A DNA stretch of 6,591 nt, taken from contig CAZPVB010000206.1 in NCBI GenBank assembly GCA_964589855.1, forward strand, positions 1-6,591. The letters are read 5' to 3'. A program made the position numbers and the translations under genes. Source of the stretch: SKVR01 sp964589855. Its GTDB lineage: Bacteria; Bacteroidota; Bacteroidia; Bacteroidales; UBA7960. Numbering within the stretch: position 1 is the stretch's first letter; every line of letters starts with the position of its first letter. The notes beneath the pieces are model-generated. The model had not been told where the DNA came from, ran no database searches, and worked only from the letters and a program-made list of their open reading frames with translations. Of this stretch, positions 1 through 6,124 are shown piece after piece.

Positions 1-1615
1 GTTCGCATTCCATTCGGGGTGAAAAACCGCGGCGGTTTTGAAACAGGATGATCTGTTTTTTGTTTTCCAGGGCTTCTGTCATGTGCTTGTAAAGCAATGG
101 TGAGATGTGCGATTTCATCTGCTTTCTCAGGGTGTCTTTTTTGATATCTGCAACCAGAATTTCGGGCATTTGAACGCCACCATGCCTTTTTTTTAGTTCA
201 ACCCATCCGTATTTGCCATTCCTGGCGTTAAAGGAGGTTTCAACCGCTGGTGTGGCGGATCCAAGCAGCACTTTTGCCTGATACAATTGTGCCATCCAGA
301 TTGCTGCATCGCGGGCATGAAACCGCGGCGCCGGATCATGTTGTTTGTATGAAGTTTCGTGCTCTTCGTCAATGATGATTAGTTTCAGATTTCTGAAAGG
401 AAGGAACAGGGCAGAGCGGGGTCCAACAATCAATTGGTATTTAATGGTGGTTTTTAAGGATTCTACACCACCCATTGCCAGGTTATTCCAAACCTCCGTG
501 CGCTCCATTTCATTGAATTTTGAATGGTATACACCTGCTTTTTCGCCAAAATGTTGTTGTATTCTTTTGATTATTTGTGTGGTAAGAGCTATTTCGGGTA
601 AAAGATACAAAACCTGTTCTCCCTTTTCCAATGCCTGACGGATCAACTCAATATAAATCTCTGTTTTTCCGCTCGAGGTAACCCCATGCAACAAAACATG
701 ATCTTTGGTTTTCCATTGTTCTTTTATATCTTGCAAAGCTTTTGCCTGGTGAGGATTGAACTCAATTTTTCCCGCATCCGCTAATACATGATCAAATCGA
801 CTGACCGCTTGTGTATAAATCTCGAAAACCCCTTTTTTGACCAGGGATTCTATCGCAGGACTCCCGTTTTTCACCAACGATGTGATCTCTTTTGCACTAA
901 CATCGCGCGGATTTGATGCGTATCTTTTCGAAAGACGAATAAAGGCAACCAATACTTCCAATTGCTTTGGTGCTTTTTGCTCAACTTCATCAAAGACTTT
1001 TTTGAGTTCTTCTTCTTTTTCGCACCGGGCAGATAGTTTAACGAATTTCTCAATTTTTTTGCGATAAGGATTTTCCAACTCCTCTTTTAAAAGCACCACT
1101 TTTTTATCAATCAGGTTTCCAATCAGGGGAAAAACCTTCTGAAGGCCTGTGATTTTGATTACCTCGCTGATGGTAAGGTTTTTTTGTATTTCCAATGCTT
1201 CTGCGATCAGATATTCTTTTTCTGTAAGATTTTCATATTGCTTATCAAAAGAAGGATTAAGGGTTATTCTGGTTTCACTGGCAAGTTTCAAAGCCGGTGG
1301 CAGAGCAGAATTCATCACTTCGCCTTCGGTTGCCATATAGTATTCGGCAATCCATTCCCAAAATATAAATTGCTTTTCGAAAACAATCGGGATCTCATCG
1401 ATCACTGAGTAGATGTATTTGGCATCGAAACCCGAGGGGGGATTTTTATGTACCCGTCTTACCAATGCAGAGTACACTTTTTTGGGACCGAAAGGCACTA
1501 CTACCCGTATGCCAGGCTGCATGAATCCATTGAGGTTTGTCGGAACCCTGTAAGTGAAATATCCCTTTAAAGGCAGGGGTAACAATACATCTGCAAATAC
1601 TGTCTGTTTTTCCAT
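1..1615 (-). CDS. priA: Primosomal protein N' (PriA helicase), 5' part, cut by left edge
   Basis: PriA is a 3'-to-5' superfamily 2 DNA helicase that recognises stalled forks and D-loops and reloads the replicative helicase. The reading frame is open from the ATG at 1615-1613 to the left edge, giving 538 codons; family members usually run to about 730-830 residues, so the C-terminal part lies outside. The N-terminus (MEKQTVFADVLLPLPLKGYF, then PGIRVVVPFGPKK) is the usual 3'-DNA-binding domain. Helicase motifs follow in order: Walker A GVTSSGKTE at residues 311-319, a GPRSALF motif near 398, the Walker B/DEEH box IIIDEEHE with D416, GSATP at 452-456, and NRRGF at 527-531. C537 is probably the first zinc-ligand cysteine of the primosome-specific insertion. 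No frameshift or missing motif is seen. It lies downstream of pfkA on the same strand but is separated from it by a terminator, so it probably has its own promoter. Identification is very secure. Confidence 0.97.
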   Translation of the reverse strand, partial: MEKQTVFADVLLPLPLKGYFTYRVPTNLNGFMQPGIRVVVPFGPKKVYSALVRRVHKNPPSGFDAKYIYSVIDEIPIVFEKQFIFWEWIAEYYMATEGEVMNSALPPALKLASETRITLNPSFDKQYENLTEKEYLIAEALEIQKNLTISEVIKITGLQKVFPLIGNLIDKKVVLLKEELENPYRKKIEKFVKLSARCEKEEELKKVFDEVEQKAPKQLEVLVAFIRLSKRYASNPRDVSAKEITSLVKNGSPAIESLVKKGVFEIYTQAVSRFDHVLADAGKIEFNPHQAKALQDIKEQWKTKDHVLLHGVTSSGKTEIYIELIRQALEKGEQVLYLLPEIALTTQIIKRIQQHFGEKAGVYHSKFNEMERTEVWNNLAMGGVESLKTTIKYQLIVGPRSALFLPFRNLKLIIIDEEHETSYKQHDPAPRFHARDAAIWMAQLYQAKVLLGSATPAVETSFNARNGKYGWVELKKRHGGVQMPEILVADIKKDTLRKQMKSHISPLLYKHMTEALENKKQIILFQNRRGFSPRMECE

Positions 1616-1635
1616 AAGATTGTGTAATGCACATT

Positions 1636-1668
1636 TAAAATTATGGATTATTCTGCATGCTATTACAA
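1636..1668 (-). promoter_or_regulatory. Possible priA promoter (weak match)
   Basis: Read on the minus strand, a TTG (1668-1666) is followed 22 bases later by TAATTTTA (1643-1636). This resembles the Bacteroidota -33 TTG and -7 TAnnTTTG elements, with the last G missing. It lies between the pfkA terminator and the priA start codon and would give a leader of about 15 nt. A promoter is expected here because of the upstream terminator, but the motif match is imperfect and such AT-rich sequence produces chance hits. Confidence 0.25.
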
Positions 1669-1718
1669 AAACATGTAAACTTTATTGACTTATCTTGTTC
1701 TGTTTGCTTTTGAAGTGA

Positions 1719-1766
1719 AGTGTAAAAAGAAAAAAACTGCAACACCATGCAGGAGGTTGCAGTTTT
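1719..1766 (-). terminator. Intrinsic terminator of pfkA
   Basis: AAAACTGCAAC (1733-1743) and GTTGCAGTTTT (1756-1766) form a perfect 11-bp stem around a 12-base loop. On the minus strand the stem is followed by a long T-rich run (GTTTTTTTCTTTTTACAC, ending near 1719), whereas the plus-strand side has only four Ts. This orientation fits termination of the pfkA transcript, whose stop codon lies about 67 bases upstream of the stem. It also insulates priA from pfkA. Confidence 0.85.
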
Positions 1767-1832
1767 CTGAAATAAGATTGAATGTATGTTAAATGTCTGA
1801 ATTTGTAATAATTCGGGAATACCTGTCTGATA

Positions 1833-2930
1833 TTAGTCGCCCATGCATATTCCAACGCCTCTGGCGGCTTTTACCAGGTCTGATTTGGGGTCTACAAAAT
1901 TGTACTGAGCAATGGCTTCTTTAAAAGGAACTGAAACAATATTTGGGTGTCGGTAAGCCACCATTTCGCCAAAGCGGCCTTCCAATACCATTTCAAATGC
2001 TTTCACTCCAAACTGTGTAGCCAACACCCTGTCGTAGGCAATAGGTGTGCCCCCTCTTTGCAGATGACCGAGCACTGTTTCCCGCATGTCGGTTTCCAGT
2101 CCTCCTTCTTTGAGTTCACGCATCAATTGGGTGGCAATACCTCCCAATCTTACGTTTTTGTATCCTGTTTCAGTACTTTCTTCGTAGATCATTTTGCCTT
2201 CTTTGCGTTTTGCTCCCTCTGCCACCACGATAATGGCAAATCCACGTCCTTTATTGAACCGTTGGTAAATACGTTCCACCACTTTCGGGATATCGTATTC
2301 AATTTCAGGGATAAGGCATACATGTGCACCACCTGCAACTGCAGAGTGCAGCGCGATCCATCCTGCATAGCGACCCATAACCTCGAGGATCAGAACTCTG
2401 TTGTGGCTGGCTGCGGTGGTAACCAATTTGTCTACTGCTGTGGTTGCTTCCTGCACCGCTGTTTGAAACCCGAAGGTGAAATCAGTTGCTGAAAGATCAT
2501 TGTCGATAGTTTTCGGAACGCCAATGATATTGAGCCCTTTTTTGTAAAGTTCTTGTGAGATGGACTGAGATCCATCGCCACCAATATTGATCACCGCTTC
2601 TACTCCGAGATATTGGAGGCGACGAAGCATTTCATCGGACCGGTCGGCACTACCCCATGTTCCATCGGGGTTTTTAATGGGCCAGGCAAAAGGACCACCC
2701 TTATTGGTTGTACCTATGATGGTGCCGCCGCGGATGTGTATGCCACCTACTTTTTTATCGTCGAGCACAACAATTTCATTGGGTTCATTCATAATGCCAT
2801 CAAAGGCGTTGATACTACCAATCACCTCCCAGTTCTGCTCTTTTGATGCCCTGAGTGTTACGGCTCTTATCACTGCATTCAGTCCAGGGCAATCTCCTCC
2901 ACCGGTGGCTATCAATACTCTTTTTTTCAT
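1833..2930 (-). CDS. pfkA: 6-phosphofructokinase, probably ATP-dependent
   Basis: Phosphorylates fructose 6-phosphate to fructose 1,6-bisphosphate in cytosolic glycolysis. The 365-residue protein shows the whole PFKA-family active site: GGDCPGLNAVIR near the N-terminus (11-22), the phosphoryl-donor loop GGDGS (117-121), PKTIDND (139-145) with D143 as the expected catalytic base, MGRYAGW (185-191), a VAEGA substrate segment with E239, and GHLQRGG (288-294) with H289 and R292. It is longer than the 320-residue E. coli PfkA, partly through an insertion around residues 76-100. By the known Gly104/Lys124 rule (E. coli numbering), Gly at the end of GGDG predicts ATP as donor, while Lys in PKTIDND is shared with the pyrophosphate-dependent enzymes. 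This is the mixed signature of the group III branch. The ATG is followed by AAA AAA AGA and a hydrophobic beta strand, as in homologues. It is followed by a strong terminator and probably transcribed alone. A pyrophosphate-using enzyme cannot be fully excluded from sequence. Confidence 0.96.
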   Translation of the reverse strand: MKKRVLIATGGGDCPGLNAVIRAVTLRASKEQNWEVIGSINAFDGIMNEPNEIVVLDDKKVGGIHIRGGTIIGTTNKGGPFAWPIKNPDGTWGSADRSDEMLRRLQYLGVEAVINIGGDGSQSISQELYKKGLNIIGVPKTIDNDLSATDFTFGFQTAVQEATTAVDKLVTTAASHNRVLILEVMGRYAGWIALHSAVAGGAHVCLIPEIEYDIPKVVERIYQRFNKGRGFAIIVVAEGAKRKEGKMIYEESTETGYKNVRLGGIATQLMRELKEGGLETDMRETVLGHLQRGGTPIAYDRVLATQFGVKAFEMVLEGRFGEMVAYRHPNIVSVPFKEAIAQYNFVDPKSDLVKAARGVGICMGD

Positions 2931-3062
2931 ATGCTTATGGTTTTATTTAAATAGGTCATTTAAAGTTTGTCAATGCTGTTTATTTTAGAAAAACTTTTGC
3001 TATAATATAATAATCACACTTACTTACTTAAGTATTTTTAATGTCTTGGTTTGGTTTATAAT

Positions 3063-3123
3063 CAATCAGATTTAAAATGTAAAAAGTACTTCATTAAAAA
3101 AGCAAAATTTCACCAATCAGATT
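3063..3123. repeat. Direct repeat CAATCAGATT flanking the pfkA promoter
   Basis: The 10-mer CAATCAGATT occurs at 3063-3072 and again at 3114-3123, 51 bases apart. Its core AATC-A-GATT is itself an inverted repeat around a central base. One copy sits just downstream of the predicted -7 element of pfkA, and the other forms the apex of the adjacent hairpin. It could be a pair of regulator sites or coincidence in AT-rich DNA. Confidence 0.3.
3074..3107 (-). promoter_or_regulatory. Candidate pfkA promoter
   Basis: On the minus strand TTTTG (3107-3103) is followed after 21 bases by TACATTTT (3081-3074). This matches the Bacteroidota -33 TTG / -7 TAnnTTTG architecture except for the final base. It would give a pfkA leader of roughly 135-140 nt. 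The -33 element lies inside the left arm of the 3097-3141 hairpin, so promoter and upstream terminator overlap physically. A second possibility is a sigma70-like TTGACA close to the start codon (around 2970), but its -10 match is poor. Prediction only. Confidence 0.35.
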
Positions 3124-3141
3124 GGAAAGATTTTGCTTTTT
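3097..3141. terminator. Strong hairpin, probable bidirectional terminator
   Basis: AAAAAGCAAAAT (3097-3108) pairs perfectly with ATTTTGCTTTTT (3130-3141). A small internal loop separates this 12-bp stem from an inner 5-bp stem, CCAAT (3113-3117) with ATTGG (3121-3125), closed by a three-base CAG loop. T-runs border the stem on both strands: six Ts on the minus strand including part of the stem, five on the plus strand. As a minus-strand terminator it would end a transcript coming from the rlmL side, or a separate RNA from the 3145-3516 stretch. It lies more than 420 bases past the rlmL stop codon, unusually far for a simple gene terminator. Confidence 0.65.
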
Positions 3142-3230
3142 CAAATTTGTTTGTAAAACAATATATACTTTTTCTCAATAATCGTCTTATAAAATATATT
3201 TCTTAGGGGTAGCAATGGAAGACAAGATGA

Positions 3231-3285
3231 AATTTCCTTTTTGATAGAATTTCCTTTTTCTCTTTAAAACAAAGGAAAAAGGAAA
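3231..3285. repeat. Direct repeat plus overlapping hairpin (AATTTCCTTTTT)
   Basis: AATTTCCTTTTT occurs at 3231-3242 and 3248-3259. The second copy starts a hairpin: TTTCCTTTTTCTCTTT (3250-3265) pairs with AAAGGAAAAAGGAAA (3271-3285) around a five-base AAAAC loop, with one bulged T. The first copy can pair with the same right arm, so the two copies would compete for it. The right arm is also used by the longer-range stem with 3379-3400. Without a G/C-rich core or a T-tail it is not a good terminator on either strand. Confidence 0.5.
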
Positions 3286-3400
3286 AATTTGCCGTGTAAA
3301 ACAGAAAATCTAAATAAATTAGAAAGACCAATACACTTTTGATTGTTTACATTTGCGAACAGTCATTGTATTTCTGAACGGCAAATCTCCTTTTTTTCCT
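3273..3400. repeat. Long-range imperfect inverted repeat with nested stems
   Basis: The 22 bases at 3273-3294 are an imperfect reverse complement of 3379-3400: the eight outermost positions at each end match exactly, and only the central six differ (five substitutions, no length change). Between the arms lie further nested pairs: AATACA (3330-3335) with TGTATT (3367-3372), and GATTGTT (3341-3347) with AACAGTC (3358-3364), the latter closed by TACATTTGCG. Together they form one extended arm of about 130 bases. It could fold as RNA or be the core of a small palindromic mobile repeat. Confidence 0.5.
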
Positions 3401-3404
3401 ATGC

Positions 3405-3424
3405 GGCTGGTTTCACAACGAGCC
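3405..3424 (-). repeat. Small hairpin with GUGA tetraloop
   Basis: On the minus strand GGCT, a C-C mismatch and GTT pair with AAC and AGCC around the loop GTGA. GUGA belongs to the stable GNRA tetraloop class, whereas the plus-strand loop would be UCAC. This is one of the clues that the region functions as minus-strand RNA, though a single short hairpin could be chance. Confidence 0.35.
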
Positions 3425-3440
3425 ATTCACCCTTAAATCC

Positions 3441-3476
3441 GGAAATACTTCTCAGCTGTCAAAAAGAAGCATTTCC
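3441..3476 (-). repeat. 12-bp stem-loop, fully paired only on the minus strand
   Basis: On the minus strand GGAAATGCTTCT (3476-3465) pairs with AGAAGTATTTCC (3452-3441) along all 12 positions with one G-U pair, leaving a 12-base loop that contains CAGCTG. On the plus strand the same position is an A-C mismatch. The stem directly abuts a second perfect hairpin at 3478-3506, whose minus-strand 5' arm contains an ATG. It has no T-tail, so it is not a terminator. Confidence 0.55.
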
Positions 3477-3563
3477 AATGGATAAAACTAAAAAAGATTT
3501 ATCCATATTATCAAAACACACGCAAATGTAACAATAAAAATTAAAATAGCACCCTGTTTTTTA

Positions 3564-4733
3564 TTAATTTTGCGTTAAGCGAGGTCTTTTTTTACTACCG
3601 CCGTATATCTCATACCCCAGGAAAGTGCAGTCTAGCTGACCATTATAAACATAATGTTTGGTGATGGGTTTTAATCCAATTTTATTTGTCAGTTGTTTGT
3701 CGGGGCTCAGCACCCATACTTTAAAACCCTGGTACTGGTGTTTAAAGGTTGTACCCATTTTTCCGAAAAACTCTGATACATCGCGGGTTTCAATTCTTTT
3801 CCCGTAAGGAGGGTTGAGCAACATGTATCCATTCCCGTGTCGTGGCTTAGAGGCAAAAAAATCTCTTTTTTGCAGTTCAACCAAACCCAAAAGCCCTGCA
3901 TCCATAAGATTTTGACGTGCTGCAATCATACTTCTGTTGCTGATATCTGATGCCAGTATGGGTGGAGTTTTTTCTTTGCGGTTTTCTTTGGATTCATCCT
4001 GCACTGCTTGCCAAAGTTGTGCATCGTAGTCAGGCCAATGCTGAAAAGCAAAGTCTTTTCTGTAGGATTGGGGGGGGATATTGAGTGCCATGAGAGCAGC
4101 TTCAGCGCTAAAGGTGGCACTGCCACACATGGGGTCATAAAAAGGTTGTTTTTTATCCCACCCCGAAAGATAGATCAATCCTGCTGCCAATACTTCATTA
4201 ATGGGAGCAATGATCGATTTTCTCCGGTAACCTCTTTTAAACAAGGGCATACCACTGCTGTCAAGGGAAACGGAGCAATTATCCTTATAAACATACACCT
4301 GAATTTTTATCTGCGGTGTTTCAATATCAACCTGCGGACGATCGTTGGTTTTTTCTCTGAAAAAATCAACAATAGCATCCTTGGTTCGCTGGGCAAGAAA
4401 GTGGGTATTGGTGAAAACTGATTGCGAAGCTACCGCTGTGATAGAAAAGGTATTGGTTACTGAAAAATATTCATCCCAGGGTAATGCTCTTAAGCGATCA
4501 TAGTAATCTTCCTGGGTATCAAATGGGAATTCTTTGATGGGTTTTAAAATGCTTAATGCTGCCCGCGACCATAAATTAGAGGCATACATTAGTTTTTTGT
4601 CTCCTTCAAAAGATACGGCTCTACGTTGCGGTTTTACATTTGAAGCACCCAGGTCTGTCAATTCTTTTGCCAGCACTTTTTCAAGCCCGGTAAGCGTTTT
4701 GGCGATCAGGGGAAATTTTGGTTTCTCTTCCAA
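3564..4733 (-). CDS. rlmL: THUMP-domain 23S rRNA guanine-N2 methyltransferase (RlmL type)
   Basis: The 389-residue protein matches the stand-alone class I SAM-dependent RNA methyltransferase family related to the N-terminal half of E. coli RlmKL, which makes m2G2445 in 23S rRNA. An N-terminal ferredoxin-like segment (FPLIAKTLTGLEKVLAKEL, 7-25) leads into a THUMP RNA-binding region (about 60-160), then the linker LFKRGYRRKSIIAPINEVLAAGL. The Rossmann methyltransferase domain carries the SAM-binding motif DPMCGSATFSAEAA (200-213), an acidic ASDIS motif (261-265) and the catalytic motif NPPYGKR (307-313). The RlmK half is absent, as is usual in this family. The start is TTG at 4733: no ATG or GTG lies between it and the in-frame stop at 4784-4782, and the first internal Met (residue 50) would remove the conserved N-terminus. 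The exact target guanine is inferred from homology. It follows hutI by 102 bases on the same strand. Confidence 0.92.
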   Translation of the reverse strand: MEEKPKFPLIAKTLTGLEKVLAKELTDLGASNVKPQRRAVSFEGDKKLMYASNLWSRAALSILKPIKEFPFDTQEDYYDRLRALPWDEYFSVTNTFSITAVASQSVFTNTHFLAQRTKDAIVDFFREKTNDRPQVDIETPQIKIQVYVYKDNCSVSLDSSGMPLFKRGYRRKSIIAPINEVLAAGLIYLSGWDKKQPFYDPMCGSATFSAEAALMALNIPPQSYRKDFAFQHWPDYDAQLWQAVQDESKENRKEKTPPILASDISNRSMIAARQNLMDAGLLGLVELQKRDFFASKPRHGNGYMLLNPPYGKRIETRDVSEFFGKMGTTFKHQYQGFKVWVLSPDKQLTNKIGLKPITKHYVYNGQLDCTFLGYEIYGGSKKRPRLTQN

Positions 4734-4835
4734 AATGTAGTTTTTTAAAATTAGTATTTGAAATATTCTGTAGTGTAAGTTTTACCTAATATTTTACAGA
4801 TCTCCTGCCTGGCGAAGAAATGCACATGATCCGGG
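4734..4835. other. Spacer between hutI and rlmL
   Basis: This 102-base AT-rich gap contains no convincing terminator for hutI and no perfect TAnnTTTG element for rlmL. The best promoter-like string on the minus strand is TAATTTTA, close to the rlmL start, which lacks the final G. Read-through from hutI into rlmL is therefore possible, but the gap is long for a tight operon. Confidence 0.4.
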
Positions 4836-6095
4836 TCAATAGATATTTCCGTTCAATATGATGGTTTCTACTTTATTGCTGCCATATGCATAGGGCATAA
4901 AGGCATATGTGGGTATGGGTTTGGTAATGAATATATTGGATGTTTTCCCAGGGGTAATACTTCCGAGTTCATCCTGCAATCCCATGGCGTAAGCACCATT
5001 GATAGTTGTTGCGTTGATCACCTCTTCGGGGAGCATTTTCATTTTTACGCAAGCCAACGACATGATCAATTGCATATTGCCCGAAGGAGAGGAACCGGGG
5101 TTGTAATCACTGGCCAAAGCCAGGGGTAGTCCTGATTCCAGCATTTTGCGGACAGGGGGATATTCCATCTCCAGGAAAAACGCCGCTCCCGGAAGCAGGC
5201 ATGGCATTGTATCAGTGTTTAACAGTGCCCTGATCTCATCTTCTCCTGTAAATTCAAGATGGTCAACAGAAAGTGCATTGTATTTTACACCTACCTGTAT
5301 TCCGCCTGAATAGTCGAGTTCATTGGCGTGTATTTTGGGTTTCAATCCGTATTTTAATCCAGCCATCAAGATCCTGTCGGTTTCTTCCTGTGTGAAAAAA
5401 CCACGATCGCAAAATACATCAATATAGTCGGCAAGTTCCTCTGAAGCCACCTGCGGTATCATTTCATTAATGATCAGGTCTACATATTCAGGTTGCCGGT
5501 TTTTGTATTCGGGTGGAACAGCATGAGCACCCAGAAAAGTTGACCTGATGGTGAGTGGACTGATCTCTTTGAGGCGCTGGATTACACGAAGCATTTTCAA
5601 CTCGCTTTGGGTGGTCAATCCGTAACCACTCTTAATTTCAACTGCTCCTGTTCCCAGCATCCTGATCTCTTCAAGACGCTCGAATGCTTGTTCAACAAGT
5701 GCCTCTTCTGTGGCTTCCTGTAACCTTTTGGAGGAGTTTAAGATCCCCCCACCCCTTTTGGCAATCTCTTCATAGGACAACCCTTTTATTTTATCAATGT
5801 ATTCGATCTCACGACTACCCTCGTAAACCAGGTGGGTATGCGAATCGCAAAAAGAAGGGAATACCATTCTGCCTGTTGCGTCAATATGTTTTACATCTAT
5901 TTGATCCAATCGTCCTTTGTCTGGATGAGTAGAAAGTTCTTCCATCCTGCCAAATGATTTTATTTTGCCACCTTCGATCCATAACCAGGCATTTGATAAA
6001 GTGGGAAGGTTTTGCATATCATGACCCACAATTTTTTCAACTGATGCAGGTAAAACCTGAATAAGCTCTTTAATGTTGCTGATAAATATTTGCAT
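4836..6095 (-). CDS. hutI: Imidazolonepropionase
   Basis: Hydrolyses 4-imidazolone-5-propanoate to N-formimidoyl-L-glutamate, the third step of histidine degradation (EC 3.5.2.7), in the cytosol. The 419-residue length is normal for this amidohydrolase family. Metal ligands of the beta/alpha barrel are visible: H86 and H88 in CDSHTHLVYEGSRE, H256 in KIHANELDYSGG and D330 in LASDYNPGSSPSGN. The family signatures EIKSGYGL (153-160), LGAHAVPPEY (188-197) and VDHLEFTGEDE (277-287, H279) are present, as is the C-terminal TPGKTSN segment that returns to the small beta domain. The ATG at 6095 lies about 22 bases after the predicted transcription start and gives a natural N-terminus (MQIFISNIKELIQVLP). 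No hutH, hutU, hutG or ftcD is seen next to it: rlmL lies downstream, and about 500 bases of non-coding DNA upstream. All key residues are intact, so the enzyme should be active. Confidence 0.96.
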   Translation of the reverse strand: MQIFISNIKELIQVLPASVEKIVGHDMQNLPTLSNAWLWIEGGKIKSFGRMEELSTHPDKGRLDQIDVKHIDATGRMVFPSFCDSHTHLVYEGSREIEYIDKIKGLSYEEIAKRGGGILNSSKRLQEATEEALVEQAFERLEEIRMLGTGAVEIKSGYGLTTQSELKMLRVIQRLKEISPLTIRSTFLGAHAVPPEYKNRQPEYVDLIINEMIPQVASEELADYIDVFCDRGFFTQEETDRILMAGLKYGLKPKIHANELDYSGGIQVGVKYNALSVDHLEFTGEDEIRALLNTDTMPCLLPGAAFFLEMEYPPVRKMLESGLPLALASDYNPGSSPSGNMQLIMSLACVKMKMLPEEVINATTINGAYAMGLQDELGSITPGKTSNIFITKPIPTYAFMPYAYGSNKVETIILNGNIY

Positions 6096-6124
6096 AATTA
6101 TTTCCTGGGTTTTTTAAACACATT

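Larger units (their letters stand above)
3097..3516 (-). ncRNA. Candidate structured RNA, previously unrecognised
   Basis: A TACATTTG (-7-like) box at 3530-3523 on the minus strand would start a transcript near 3516; it would end at the 3097-3141 hairpin, about 420 nt. Consecutive foldable segments in it are: a 9-bp stem ATGGATAAA/TTTATCCAT (3506-3478); a 12-bp stem (3476-3441) fully paired only on this strand through a G-U pair; a stem GGCT-GTT/AAC-AGCC (3424-3405) with a GUGA tetraloop and one C-C mismatch; and a long-range stem 3400-3379 with 3294-3273 that can pair 20 of 22 positions and encloses two further nested stems. It matches no RNA family I recognise: I see no tmRNA, RNase P, SRP or 6S signature. 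The -33 element is missing, and one inner stem pairs better on the plus strand, so strand and even expression are uncertain. A palindromic repeat element is the main alternative. Confidence 0.3.
3342..3535. repeat. Inward-facing copies of ATTGTT(T)ACATTTGCG
   Basis: ATTGTTTACATTTGCG on the plus strand (3342-3357) is repeated on the minus strand as ATTGTTACATTTGCG (3535-3521), differing by a single T. The copies face each other about 160 bases apart. Each contains TACATTTG, a perfect fit to the Bacteroidota -7 element TAnnTTTG, but neither has a TTG about 20 bases upstream. They may be convergent promoters or terminal inverted repeats of a roughly 195-base element. No target-site duplication is evident. 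Confidence 0.45.
2931..3563. other. 633-base non-coding gap between pfkA and rlmL
   Basis: No convincing protein gene is present on either strand. Base composition is much more AT-rich than in the flanking genes. From left to right the gap contains the pfkA leader (with a TACTTAAGTA palindrome at 3025-3034 and tandem ACTT units), the candidate pfkA promoter and bidirectional hairpin (3063-3144), an unremarkable AT-rich stretch (3145-3230), and then a dense run of inverted repeats from 3231 to 3535 described in separate entries. The short frames found here have no recognisable family features and are interrupted by the hairpins. Confidence 0.8.

Noticed and set aside
1446..1634. 62-codon minus-strand frame starting upstream of priA
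   Set aside because: Out of frame with the clear PriA N-terminus that occupies the same bases.
1947..2492. 181-codon plus-strand frame
   Set aside because: Lies entirely antisense to pfkA, whose minus-strand frame has every family motif; the Cys/His/Phe-rich translation is typical of a reverse-strand shadow.
2587..2988. 133-codon plus-strand frame overlapping the pfkA start
   Set aside because: Antisense to the conserved N-terminal third of pfkA and without any family feature.
3025..3034. Perfect palindrome TACTTAAGTA in the pfkA leader
   Set aside because: Ten bases of A/T-rich palindrome next to tandem ACTT units is easily chance; no regulator motif recognised.
3343..3531. 62-codon plus-strand frame in the pfkA-rlmL gap
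   Set aside because: No recognisable domain. It begins inside the first TACATTTGCG motif, ends inside the second, and crosses several hairpins, so the inverted repeats explain the stretch better.
3537..3571. Inverted repeat AAAATTAA/TTAATTTT around the rlmL stop codon as a terminator
   Set aside because: The stem contains only A-T pairs and includes the stop codon; too weak to call as an intrinsic terminator.
4008..4421. 137-codon plus-strand frame
   Set aside because: Antisense shadow of the rlmL THUMP and linker region.
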